Assembly (NCBI GenBank): GCA_039545295.1
Contig: BCIK01000016.1
Location: 310,001 to 374,000 of the forward strand
Source of the DNA: Udeniomyces pyricola
Taxonomy: Eukaryota > Basidiomycota > Tremellomycetes > Cystofilobasidiales > Mrakiaceae
Reading direction: 5' to 3'
DNA length: 64,000 nucleotides
Shown here: positions 49,762 through 59,857 of the stretch, piece by piece
Layout: every line of letters begins with the position of its first letter
Position numbering within the stretch: the first letter of the stretch is position 1
Made by a program: the position numbers and the translations under genes
Notes under the pieces: generated by a model
Told to the model about the DNA's origin: nothing
The model's input: only the letters and a program-made list of their open reading frames with translations
Databases searched by the model: none

Positions 49762-52700
49762 TCAGATAGCTGCTCCCAGGGCAGCAGGGTGATGATGTCC
49801 CATAGTCTGAGCAGGAGGGCTCCGGGTGGCTGCAGCGTAAGGATCGCCCACTCCATAGTAACCGCTCTGAGTCGGAGGGATGTCGTGTAGGAACGGGGGT
49901 GGAGTCTGCGGGTGTCGAGCGTAAGCCTCGTGCCTTTCCGGCTCACCCGTCGCCAAAGGCTGCTCCCCGTAAGCCGAGTAACCCGAGTGGGGGCGTTGCT
50001 CGTACGACTGGTGGGGTTCGGTCACGGGTGCAAGCGGGACGAAGCCGGCCGGTCGGTACGTTGAAGGATCGGAGCTAGCTGATGGCGAAGGGTTTCGGAG
50101 CGGGTTCTTTTCCGACTCGGTCTCGAGAAGAACAGGCTTGGGCTCTGCCAAAGGAGCTAGGTAGGCTTCGTCAACATTGAGGCGAGACTGGGGGGTGTGT
50201 CGTTTCCAGATGACGCCCCAGACTGTGAGAGGAAAGAAAAAGAGGAAGAAGAAAACAGACGTATGCAAACATGATGTCAGATGACAGAGCCAAAACAACA
50301 GCCCCCAAATCACAGCGAGAAACCGAAAAGGACAGAGACATTGAGAAATAGACGACCCACAGGTGTTGTAGATGAGACCGAAGAAGACCAAGACAACGGC
50401 GAATCCCCAAATGGCGATGCACACGAACCCAAGGACGGTTCGGACGATGCCCGACGGGGTGAACCAGTCCTCGATCCAGCCGAGCATGACACCCGTGCCA
50501 ACGATCCGGAAGAGACCAAGCCCAACGCTCAACCAGTCGCCCTTCTTGGTGGTGTGGGGTCGGAAGGCAAGGAGCGCAATGATGAGGAGTCCCTCAATGA
50601 CGACGAGGCCAATGATTTGCACTTTGCCGTGACCTTGGCCAAAGGCGAGGAAGCATGCTTTGGCGAAAGCGGCAAAGAGGGGTAGAAGGGCAAAGAGGTA
50701 GAGCGGCGAGCGGTAAGACTGATAGAGACCCGCCTGAACCGGTCGAAGCGTCGGGAAGGGAGAAAACATGGTGCGATGGTGAATGACCTCGTGTGGGACG
50801 GCCGAGTCCGGGATGACACCACCGTCGACCGGACGAGGGTGATAGTCAGGGTCCAGTGAGCCTCTGCGGGATGAGTTGAGCGAGTGTCTGCGCTCATCAG
50901 GCACGTACGCTGGACCAGCCGTCGACGCGGGAACCGAGTGGTCAGGGTTGAGGGATGAAACGGGAACGGCGTTGTGTGATTTGCGCGAGGCAACAGTGAG
51001 GAGGCCGAGCGCAACAAGGAGCGTAAGGATGGTGATAGCAAAGGTGATGGCAGCAAGGAATTGCGGAAGCCACGCATCGTGAAGGGTGAACTGGTAGAGA
51101 GTAAAGATCATGATAGGGAAGAACGTCATCTGGGTCTGAGATGGGAAAAGAGAAAGAAAAGAAGAAGAAGAAAATGAAGAAAGGAAGAAAATGGCGTCAA
51201 TTCGTCGATGCATTCAAGAACCACTGTAAGGGGAGGTTGGATAGGGTTTAGGGTCTACGAACCATTCTCAAAACGTTGGTCACAAAGAAGCGGCCAAAGT
51301 TGACTCGCAGTCGGTAGAGCCATCCGTGCTTAGGGTCGACCCGCTTCTCGCCGTGCCAAGTCGTGCGATTCGCGCTTTTCGTGAGAAGCAGCAAGACAGC
51401 GTAAAGAAGCGCGTGTAAAGCAAAGAACACGGCCCAGAGGATGAGCCATGTGAAGAAGAGCGTAAAGAAGGCGTTGGCCGTCGGGACTCCGAGTGAGTTG
51501 ACGTAGACAGGGATGCCAGTCTGGAGAGTAGTTGTCGTCGACGAGTCAGCCGTCGTTGGAACGGCAACCAGGGTTTCGGCGTCAAGCTCGATGAGCCGCT
51601 TGACGGGAGCAAACGTCGTCGCGATTGAAGACGTGTTGAGAGCCGAAAAGGATGAGATGACTGGAAGGCTTGAGGCATCGATGGTCGCATGGGAAGAGAG
51701 CGCATATGTGTTGGAAACGGCGAATCCAGTGGCGGAGACGGACGAAGTCTGGCCGATAGGGGATGAGTAGGACGTCTTTCTGTTGATGTATTGAGCATCC
51801 GGGTAGGCCTCACTGACAAGCGAAAAGAGAAAGAAAAAGAAAATTAGACTCGGTGTTTAGAGGAGAGGCCCAAGAGCATGGCGAAAGCGGAAAAGGATCA
51901 ATGGAGACGGCTCAGCCCCCCCCCCCCCAAAAAAAAAGTCAAAAAGTCTACATACTCGGCGAGCTTCCCACCGGTCTCGTCTCTAGCAGAGTTGATGGCG
52001 TTTTGGATAGACGGGGTATGGAACAGGCCGAGAGCCCATCGGAAGTTTTGAACAAATGCCGGGTAGACGGTTGGGTAGTTGAGAGTAAGCAGACCCGAGC
52101 TCGCAATGACCTGGAAGAGGTAGATGATGTCGACCACGCGCCATTGAGCTGGACTACTATCGCCTGTGACCAGGCCGGCCTCGGTCGAGAGCTGAGAGTC
52201 ATGTCTACACAGGTTCCAAGCGGTGTGTAACCACGAGATGAGGACAGCCGCGATGGCGAATCCGGCCGTCGCCCAGAGAACCGCATCGAGCTTGGTCGTG
52301 TGGCCATTGGCAAGGGTCGCTTGAAGGCAGGCGACAAGCTCGCCCGATTCGGTATCAGCAAATCGGACCTGAACGATGGCCGATAGATCGGGCACGGTCC
52401 AAGCGATCGAGGGAAGCGCTCCAATGATATCCTCGGGAACGGGGAGAGCAGAGCCACCTGAAGGGATGAGCAATCGCAGATGTAGCATGGTCATATCAGC
52501 GCAAAGTCTCAGTCAGTTTCAACGCATCTTAGTCGATCACAGACGTGCGAACGCACCAGTAAAGTTGACCATGGGGAGCGGGCAAATGAGACCTCCTGCA
52601 ATGTCGCACAGGTTGATTTCAAACGTTTTGTTGACAAGTCCATACGCCTCGACACTGATGGTAGCCGTGAGGTTGAGGTTGTCGGAGACAGACGCGGCCG

Positions 52701-53461
52701 AGAGCGTAAAGTAGGCCGACTGCAGCGAACGTAAAGGAAGGAAGGGGGGGGGGGGATGCGTACGAACACATCGAGTCAGCCGCAGGTCTGAGAGGCAGAT
52801 GAGCGGATCGAGCAAGGATGACAGCAGATGACTACTGACATTGTTGTACGGGTAGTAGATGAAGGAGAACTCGGAGACGAGGATGCCAGTAGGAGGAGAG
52901 CAGTACGTGACAGAAGAGGTGTCTGCGAGGGAGTGAAAGGGGATGCGATCGACGCGAACAAAGGAACAAAAGGAAAGGGTCAGTCTTTGTTTGGCTCAGT
53001 TGTGGACGCCGTCGTCGGGACGAATGCGGTGATCGAGTGTGGCCTCAGCGAAAGCTTGGTAGTGAATGGACTAGTGTGTAAATGAGCCGAAAACGGGACG
53101 TTGACTGCGACGGTGGCAAGGTATGTGCTATGGAAAGGTGGCACGCAGCTCGAACGAGTTGCCGATCGATCACTCGGCGATTGTCGCAGGGTGGGGATCG
53201 TCCTCCTTGCTTCTTGGCTGGCGCGTCATTCCTTTCATTCTTCAACCACACCATTCGACTTTGACCTGTCCTCCCCACACAGCTCGGTTGGACGATGCCA
53301 TCCGATATACGCTTTAGCCAACGTGCCCAGTACTCACAGAGAGAACGACCATCGTACTTGGAGGAAGACACGGCGGCTTGAGCACCAGTGACCCAGCTGG
53401 CCAAAAGGCCGAGAGCCAGAGCGATCCTCAGGAAAGGGGAAACGAGCCAAGTGGAAGCCAT
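49762..53461 (-). CDS. FLC: FLC/TRP-like multi-span membrane protein
   Basis: Member of the fungal flavin-carrier/TRP-like family (ML-like domain plus TRP-type membrane region), linked in yeasts to ER/plasma-membrane calcium and FAD handling and cell-wall integrity. Seven minus-strand exons: 53338-53461, 52840-52922, 52557-52719, 51956-52457, 51263-51812, 50361-51135, 49762-50222; 885 residues. Signal peptide (SPFLRIALALGLLASWVTGAQA), ML-like lumenal domain with VTYCSPPTGILVSEFSFIYY, TISVEAYGLVNKTFEINLC and FTG glycosylation-type sequons, then about nine hydrophobic segments (for example FFTLFFTWLILWAVFFALHA, AAITFAITILTLLVALGLLT, LYLFALLPLFAAFAKACFL). The cytosolic tail is Pro/Ser/His-rich. 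The 415-nt first intron separates the signal peptide from the lumenal domain. Which FLC paralogue this is cannot be told here. Confidence 0.9.
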
Positions 53462-54349
53462 CGATCTAGAGAAAGCGAAGTGTTGGTTTGACTTGAAAGG
53501 CGGGGGAAGTTTTCACAAGTTCTATGGTGATGATGATGACGATGATGACGATGATGAGTCGTTGGTGACAGAATAGATGTAGAAGTTTCGGTGGGACGAG
53601 TGACGGGTTGACTGGAGGGTGAGGCTGTCAAAGTCGCAGTCGAGGGTGATTTGTCAGGAGAAGAGTCCGGAGGATGGGAGGGTGAAAGAAGGCGGCAAGA
53701 AAGCGAGACTGGACACTCTAGAAGTGGTGGTCTATGGGCTTGAGAAGGGATGGGTGTGGAGAATAGCTCTCCGAGAGCAAAGACGGGCCGACGACAGAAG
53801 GAGGCAAGGGGGATAGATCAGGTGGAGGGGCAAGGCAGAATCGTCTTTGGTTAAGCTGGTCAGGTTGAACGTTGAACAGGATTTTGGCGGAACCGCTCGC
53901 GCAAGCGGCATGACGAGAAGGGCGCGTCCGTCCAGTAGGAGGACGACGCCCGGCCGTATCTCCGCAGAGACTGATTTCGATTTGCCTCCTCCTCCTCTTC
54001 GGCCTCTCTTCCTTGGACTTATCGTTTCTTGACTCATGATGCATAAACGTACTCAATGCTCCGGCCGTAAGCGCCCATTCGGACAACATCATATGCACGT
54101 CGGCCAAACACCATCGGTCTTGAGAAAGAGCGTCTCGAAGCCCAACATGCCATCAATCAGGGATCATGATCGATGCCATCGATGACGTGCCTGCAGCTGC
54201 AGGATGATATCTCCCTCCTGCGCTATATATATATATATATATACACACACGTATACATATGATCTGTTGACATATCATCAAGAGTCATTCTTTTCTTACA
54301 TTCGTCGCCCTCAATCCGCGTACCAGATTAGCCAGCCGCAGTACCGACA
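53462..54349. promoter_or_regulatory. FLC promoter and ALKBH6 3' end
   Basis: Both flanking genes are on the minus strand. The spacer holds a GATGATGAC tandem run near 53527-53555 just upstream of the FLC ATG and a (TA)n/(CA)n stretch at 54226-54250. A 129-codon minus-strand frame at 53718-54107 has no recognisable content and probably lies in the leader region. Confidence 0.5.
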
Positions 54350-55603
54350 TCACATCTTGAAAAGCCCCTTCTTAGTCTTCTCAACCCTCCTGATCGTCAA
54401 GCTGACCCGCTTGTTTCTCCTCACTTTCGCCTCTTGGTCGGTCCCGCTGACGAACCCATCGCCATCGACACCCCTCGTCAACTCCTTCAACTTGCTACCC
54501 GTCTTGAGACCCTCCCAATTGGCGACCTTGCCTCGAACGGAGCCAAAGTCGTCAATCTCGGCATGCTTGATCTCGTGCTTGTACTCGAGATACGCCTCAT
54601 CGCAGATGATGAAAAGCGACCGAGGTTCAAGTATGATGGGGATAGGCGGCGCGTCAGGTGGGGTGATGGTCGCTACGGAAGTCAGAGCTGAGAGGGGAGC
54701 TGATGGAGCCGAAGGAGGGTGAAGGTACAAGATGGTAGGCCAGAGTAGGGAGATAGTTGAGGTCGTCGGATAAAAAGCTGGGCCGTCGGTGTGGGGATCG
54801 ATGCCTTGACCTGGCAGGTATTCGTTGACCTGTGAAAACAGTCCATCAGAATCCCATCACGTATGTTTTTTTTATGTCGATTTTTTTTTTGCACGTGTCA
54901 GTCACATATGACAGAGTACAAATGATGATAAGCGACGTCAAGGTATATTGCCCACCAGCACTTGATTCGGCTTTTCCCCGCCAAAGACGTCAAGCTCGTC
55001 CAATTTGTCAATGAGGTCTGGACTACGTTCGATAAGAGATGGCTGGCTGTGTTAGTGATGTACACCGATTTGAGGTTGAGGAGCTGGAAACGTTGACGCA
55101 CTATTGGGCGAACATGGGAGGCATCGGCTCGAGGATGAGCGTGTTGGATTTAGTCATCATGCCACCTGTTAAAGGAAGAATGATTTGAGTTCAGATCTGT
55201 TCTGCAATCAAGATGGTGGTGATCTCGAAGGGGGGGCATCTACAAAACTTTGTCCTCACCCCAGTACTGCAGTCTGTCGTTGTTTGACCGACGCGACGCA
55301 AGGTCAGGTAGATGGAGAAAGAAACCGATTACCCATCAGTCATTGCACTGTCGTCATTACAGGTCAGCCGCTTGCTTAGAGTCGAAACGTGGATTGTCAG
55401 CTCCGAAGCGGGTGTGATTCGAGTTGACAGTGGGAACATTAGACGACGTACCTTCTCCCTGTCGGTACGGTCTTCCACCGAGGGAGTGGACTAGTGTCGA
55501 TCTTGGCGACAAGGTAGTCTTCCTCGGCGGTGGTGATAAAGTCAGGGATGTAGTAAGCGTGGTTGAGACCGGGAACTCGGTACTGTGCTAGATCGAAGGG
55601 CAT
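54350..55603 (-). CDS. ALKBH6: AlkB-homologue 6, Fe(II)/2-oxoglutarate dioxygenase
   Basis: AlkB-family dioxygenase; the family repairs or edits alkylated nucleic acid, but the ALKBH6 substrate is poorly defined. Five minus-strand exons: 55452-55603, 55260-55273 (14 nt), 55102-55165, 54956-55046, 54350-54829; 266 residues. Family marks: RLQYWGGM at the exon 2-3 junction, VNEYLPGQGIDPHTDGPAFYPTTSTISL carrying the HxD iron ligands (His120, Asp122), YLEYKHEI with the probable distal His192, and RVSLTIRRV with the 2-oxoglutarate-binding arginines near the C-terminus. A 25-residue Ala/Pro-rich insert follows the first histidine block. The start lies at the first ATG ahead of YRVPGLNHAYYIPDFI, the family N-terminus. 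Confidence 0.93.
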
Positions 55604-55946
55604 CGGGAGTTATGATGGGAATGTGACAAAACGATGTGTTGCTGTGGAGGCTTATGGCGTGAATGCAAGGAAGGAAGGAAGGAATATCTCCAGACGAATT
55701 GCCGAAAGCTGAGACTCGGTGGTCGGACGCGTCCAGAAGTTGTCGTCGGGCTTCTCCTTCGCGTATGTGAGACCGATCAGTCTGCCCTTCAATCCGGTTC
55801 CTGTGAGTTTTGGTTTTGGCTTCAACATCGCCCTCATCCATCGTTCATCAACCATCATTCATCACGTTCGCTCATCGGCACTAGTCGATAGTCTCCCTAT
55901 AGTGTTCAGTCGCCTCCTAGAGGTTTAATCCTAAGCCATCAGCACC
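55604..55946. promoter_or_regulatory. Divergent promoter, ALKBH6 / P450
   Basis: Only 343 bases separate the two start codons, so the promoters must overlap or sit close. No recognised element stands out. Confidence 0.55.
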
Positions 55947-58900
55947 ATGTCCCCTAGATCGCAATCCCCAACGGCCCTCAATCTTATCATCCGCTCCCTC
56001 CTCCGTTACTTTGTCCAACCACCGGTCGTCGTTTACCTCGCCCTCCGCTACGCCCATCCTTCACATGACTACGTCCACCACCTTGGCCTTCCGCTCCTTA
56101 TCCTTATCCTTTCAGCTTCGATTCCACTCCATCTCTACCTCACCCTTGCCATCAAAGAGCTTCGCGACGCGTCTAATCGGCGCAGGCTCGGCGTTACCAA
56201 GGTCCCCGTCGTACGCGGTTGGCTGCCAGGCAACATTGATGTCTTGTTGAACCTGTGGGGAGGAGGCGATGGCAGACCAACATATCTCGGCACGAGAGAT
56301 GTCAACTTGAGTCGACAGTATGGCACGACGTACAACTTTTATATTCTCTGGCGAGACTTTTATCACACGACTGACCCTGTATGTTTCCATCGAGAATACT
56401 TCACTTCCCCCTGTTTACGGTGATCCGGGGGTGTACTCTGTCAATCGTGGATGATGTCACATTCTTTACTTACCGTTATCCATGTCATTTGTGGTTGGAC
56501 CTTGACGACAAATGCTTCTCAACTCGCAGGAAAACATCAAGACGGTTCTCTCTACCTCGTTCACCTCGTTTGAAAAGGGCCCTTACTTCAAGACGGCGTT
56601 CGAGTCGTTCTTGGGCTCTGGCATTTTCAATTCCGATGGCGAGATGTAAGAGCATGGTCCCTTGCTCTTTATATCACCCAAGATTAAGCATCGATTATCG
56701 TCGTTGGGATTGTTATTTGGAAGAAGCAGAAATATCCAGACAGGCTGATCTCCTTTTCTTTACCGCTTTGTACGCGCCGTCGCTTCGGGTTGTTTGTTTG
56801 CTTCAAGATGGAAGATGCACCGGGCCATGTCGCGACCGTTCTTCGCCAAAGAGAAAATTTCGGACTTTGATTGCTTCGATCGTCATACCGAATCGCTCGT
56901 CAACGTCTTTGCTGCGCATGCCGAAAAGAAGGAAGCGTTTGATATTCAGGTGGGTCCAAAGAGAGGAAGGAATAGACGGAAGAAGAGGTTCCCCGTACTT
57001 TTATGATTGACTGCTGTCGACGTTCCACCTCGTTCAGCCTCACTGACCTTTTCTATGTATGCATGATCGTGGCTTATCCCACACTCAGGACTTGTACGGT
57101 CGATTTACCCTCGATACCGCCATTGACTTCCTCTTTGGTGCCCACATCGATTCCCTGGTTGCTCCCGCCGACTCCCCTTCGCCCACCACCCACGGCGAGG
57201 CAAGTGCGACCTCTACGACTTCCCGACAGCCTCGTACCGAGAGGGCATCCTCGTTGCCATTCGTAACTGCGTTCAACGAGGTCCAAAGGATCGTCACCAA
57301 GCGTTTGAGGCTCGGACCCATCTGGCCGTTGTTTGAGCTTGGGGGGTCTAAAACGGCGCCTCACATGGAGGTCATAAATGTGGGTTCTTTCATCCTGTTC
57401 TTTCTTTTCTTTTTCTTTGGCAAAGTCTTTCTGGTCATCTTGGTGTTTGAAGGAGAGAAGTAACCTGAGCCGAGTTCGTTGCATCTGACTTTTGGACCGC
57501 GGACATCCATGTTTCTCTAGGCTTTTACTCGTCCCATCCTCGAGAAAGCGTTGGAAAAGAAACGCGTGGCCGAAAAGGACGGTCGAGAATCGCTTCATGA
57601 TAACGACGGGGAAAATAGTGGACTCGACGAGAGAAGTGCACAAGGAGAGGAAGGGGACTCGCTGCTGGACGTGTTGATTTACAAGAGCGAAGATCTCAAG
57701 TTTGGTAAGCTGTTGCTTCTTGTGATCTGTGTCATCTTGTCACTCGACTTGTGTGCTGGTGGTGAGATTGATATGGAACGCTTATGCCTGGATCGCCTTT
57801 TCTCTGATCTATAGTCCAAGACGAATTGCTCAATATCCTCCTTGCCGCTCGGGACACAACTTCGTCCCTCTTGACCTTTGTGTTTGTCCTCCTCAATTTT
57901 CCTCGCTTCCGATCGATTCATCCCGTGGACTGATAAAGTCACTTTGTGCGAAAATTTCATCACCCTTTCATCAGCACCTACTGCCTGGCCGTCAACCCTG
58001 AGATTCTGTCCCGTCTCAAGGAGGAAATCTTTGACGTCGTTGGGAATGAGCATCGACCTTCATTGGCTGATCTCAGACAAATGAAGTATCGTACGTTTTT
58101 GGTTATTTTCTTTTTCTTCTTCTTACAACGTTCCTCTCCCATGATCTCCCAACTCCGTTCAATCTGTCAAGAGCCACACCTATCCAAAGCTGACGACCTG
58201 GCTCTGTGGTCTTTTCTCCACCAGTACGAGCGGTTCTTAACGAAACCCTTCGTCTCTATCCTCCAGTGCCTGTACGTTTGCGGAGCAATCCCTGCTTCTG
58301 TACATCATCTGCACATTCTGCTTGCCTTGACTGATGCACTCCGGACACTCGACCTTTCCACGCTCAGGCAAACATTCGAGAGTCGGTCGAAGGTTCCGTC
58401 TTACCTTGCTCTGATTCGAGCACACCAATGTACATTCCTCCAAATACCCCAATCCATTACGTCGTGGTAAGTCCTCTTCTCTGTCTCCTATTTTGAAGGT
58501 TCCTTGCTTCACCCTCTCACCTTTGTATCCTGGCTGACCCTTTTCCTCTGATACTCCCATTTGGTCCGTGTGTATTTGTAGTTTAATGCTCAACGAAAGG
58601 AAATGCATTGGGGATCCGACGCTCGTGTGTTTGACCCAGACAGATGGCTCGATGAGGTATGTCCCTCTTCTTTTTTTTTTGCTTTCGTTTCCTCGATCGT
58701 AATCAGATATCCCCTCTACGTCGATCGATACCTCTGCTTATTACCTCGACCCAACCTGGTGCCTTCTCTCTATCCCTTTTGCCTAACTCCTCTTCCTTCT
58801 TCTTCTGCAACCCGACGGATGAACTAGCGCGTCAAACTATACACTTCGAACCCATTCATCTTTGCCCCTTTCAACGCCGGTCCTCGTATCTGCATCGGTC

Positions 58901-59327
58901 AACAATTCGCTTACAACGAAGCGTCTTACGCCCTCGTTCGGATCCTCCAGACGTTTGATACGATCGAACTCGCCAAGGACATCCAGCCGGAGAAGACGCG
59001 TCCGCCGAGGACTCCAGCGGAAGGGTGGCCAGATGAGGTTTGGCCCGTGGCAGAGTGAGTGATCGATTTAGGCATCAGTTTCCCCCTCCCCCTCCCCGCC
59101 CTTTTTTGCGTCTCTGAGAGGTTCTTTTTCTTCCTCTTTTCGGGGAGGGGGGGGGTTGGGGGGGGGGCAAGGGAACCTCGAGTGGGCGGGAATGGATAGA
59201 AGAATGAGTGCTGATGCCTCTTTGCGTTTCTGGGACGGGGTGTTTGTCTGGATTTTTTCGGATTAGGATCACACTCTTTGTCAAGGGAGGGCTATATGTC
59301 CGTCTAGGCAGAGCAGAAGAGGATTAA
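55947..59327 (+). CDS. Cytochrome P450, CYP52/CYP63-like
   Basis: Membrane-bound monooxygenase resembling fungal fatty-acid/alkane omega-hydroxylases (inferred from layout, not proven). Twelve exons: 55947-56378, 56530-56645, 56808-56949, 57089-57379, 57521-57704, 57815-57881, 57975-58090, 58225-58271, 58368-58466, 58582-58656, 58828-59054, 59267-59327; 618 residues, the long form typical of this group. Two N-terminal hydrophobic segments ([17 protein letters not shown] and [18 protein letters not shown]) anchor it. C-helix [14 protein letters not shown]-helix [12 protein letters not shown] (usual AGRDTT with Ala for Gly), K-helix NETLR, PERF-region FDPDRWLDE, and heme loop [11 protein letters not shown] with Cys545. 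The last exon adds [13 protein letters not shown], a group-typical C-terminus; reading on without that intron would stop at TGA instead. Confidence 0.93.
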
Positions 59328-59857
59328 CATGAAGCTCTCCGAGTCGATGAACTTGTTTTCTTTTCTTTCCTTGTCTTCTTCTTGCTGCTCTGATTTTCTG
59401 GTTTTTGTGGGTTTGTGCATTAATGAGCTAGGTTGCATGAGATTGGAAGGGAGTTTTGTTCATGAATTTACTCAGGAAACGTATCGCGTCTCTTTTCTTC
59501 CGTATCCTTGTTCTCTTTCTTTGTCTGAGTATGTAGGCTTCATTCCAGCAGATAAGATCGATCATGAATGAGATGAAACGATTAGAGCAAGAAACCGGAT
59601 ATATGACCCCCGCAAACCCAGAATGCAGCAGTACGAAATAAGCGATTCCTGATCTACGAAATAGTTGCAAGGACTTGCTAGCTCTGCCATCATCCATCGA
59701 CCATCCTCCGCTCCGTGGACTCTCTCCTTCCCGACGCGTCGTCCACCCATCCATTCGTCATCATCCACACACACATTCGTCCACACATATCCTCACTCAT
59801 ACGCATACCTATTTTCATTCCCAACTGGGAATTTCTTTCCAGTTTAGCACCTTCGTG
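59328..59857. promoter_or_regulatory. P450 3' end and TFC3 promoter
   Basis: Spacer between two + strand genes; T-rich at the left and CA/CT-rich (CACACACATTCG type) at about 59760-59815, ahead of the TFC3 start. No gene seen. Confidence 0.5.

Noticed and set aside
53000..53090. Possible extra FLC exon between signal peptide and ML-like domain
   Set aside because: Its acceptor gives an early stop in the only phase allowed by exon 1; joining exon 1 directly to 52922 gives a complete lumenal domain.
53718..54107. 129-codon minus-strand frame upstream of FLC
   Set aside because: No recognisable domain; probably part of the FLC leader or promoter.
59053..59058. TGA as the P450 stop codon
   Set aside because: The GTGAGT donor overlapping it and the TTAG acceptor before 59267 add [13 protein letters not shown], which fits the P450 group's usual C-terminus.
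14059..59327. A metabolic gene cluster linking the esterase, carrier, DUF1295 protein and P450
   Set aside because: They are separated by housekeeping genes, lie on both strands and lack a core synthase or regulator.
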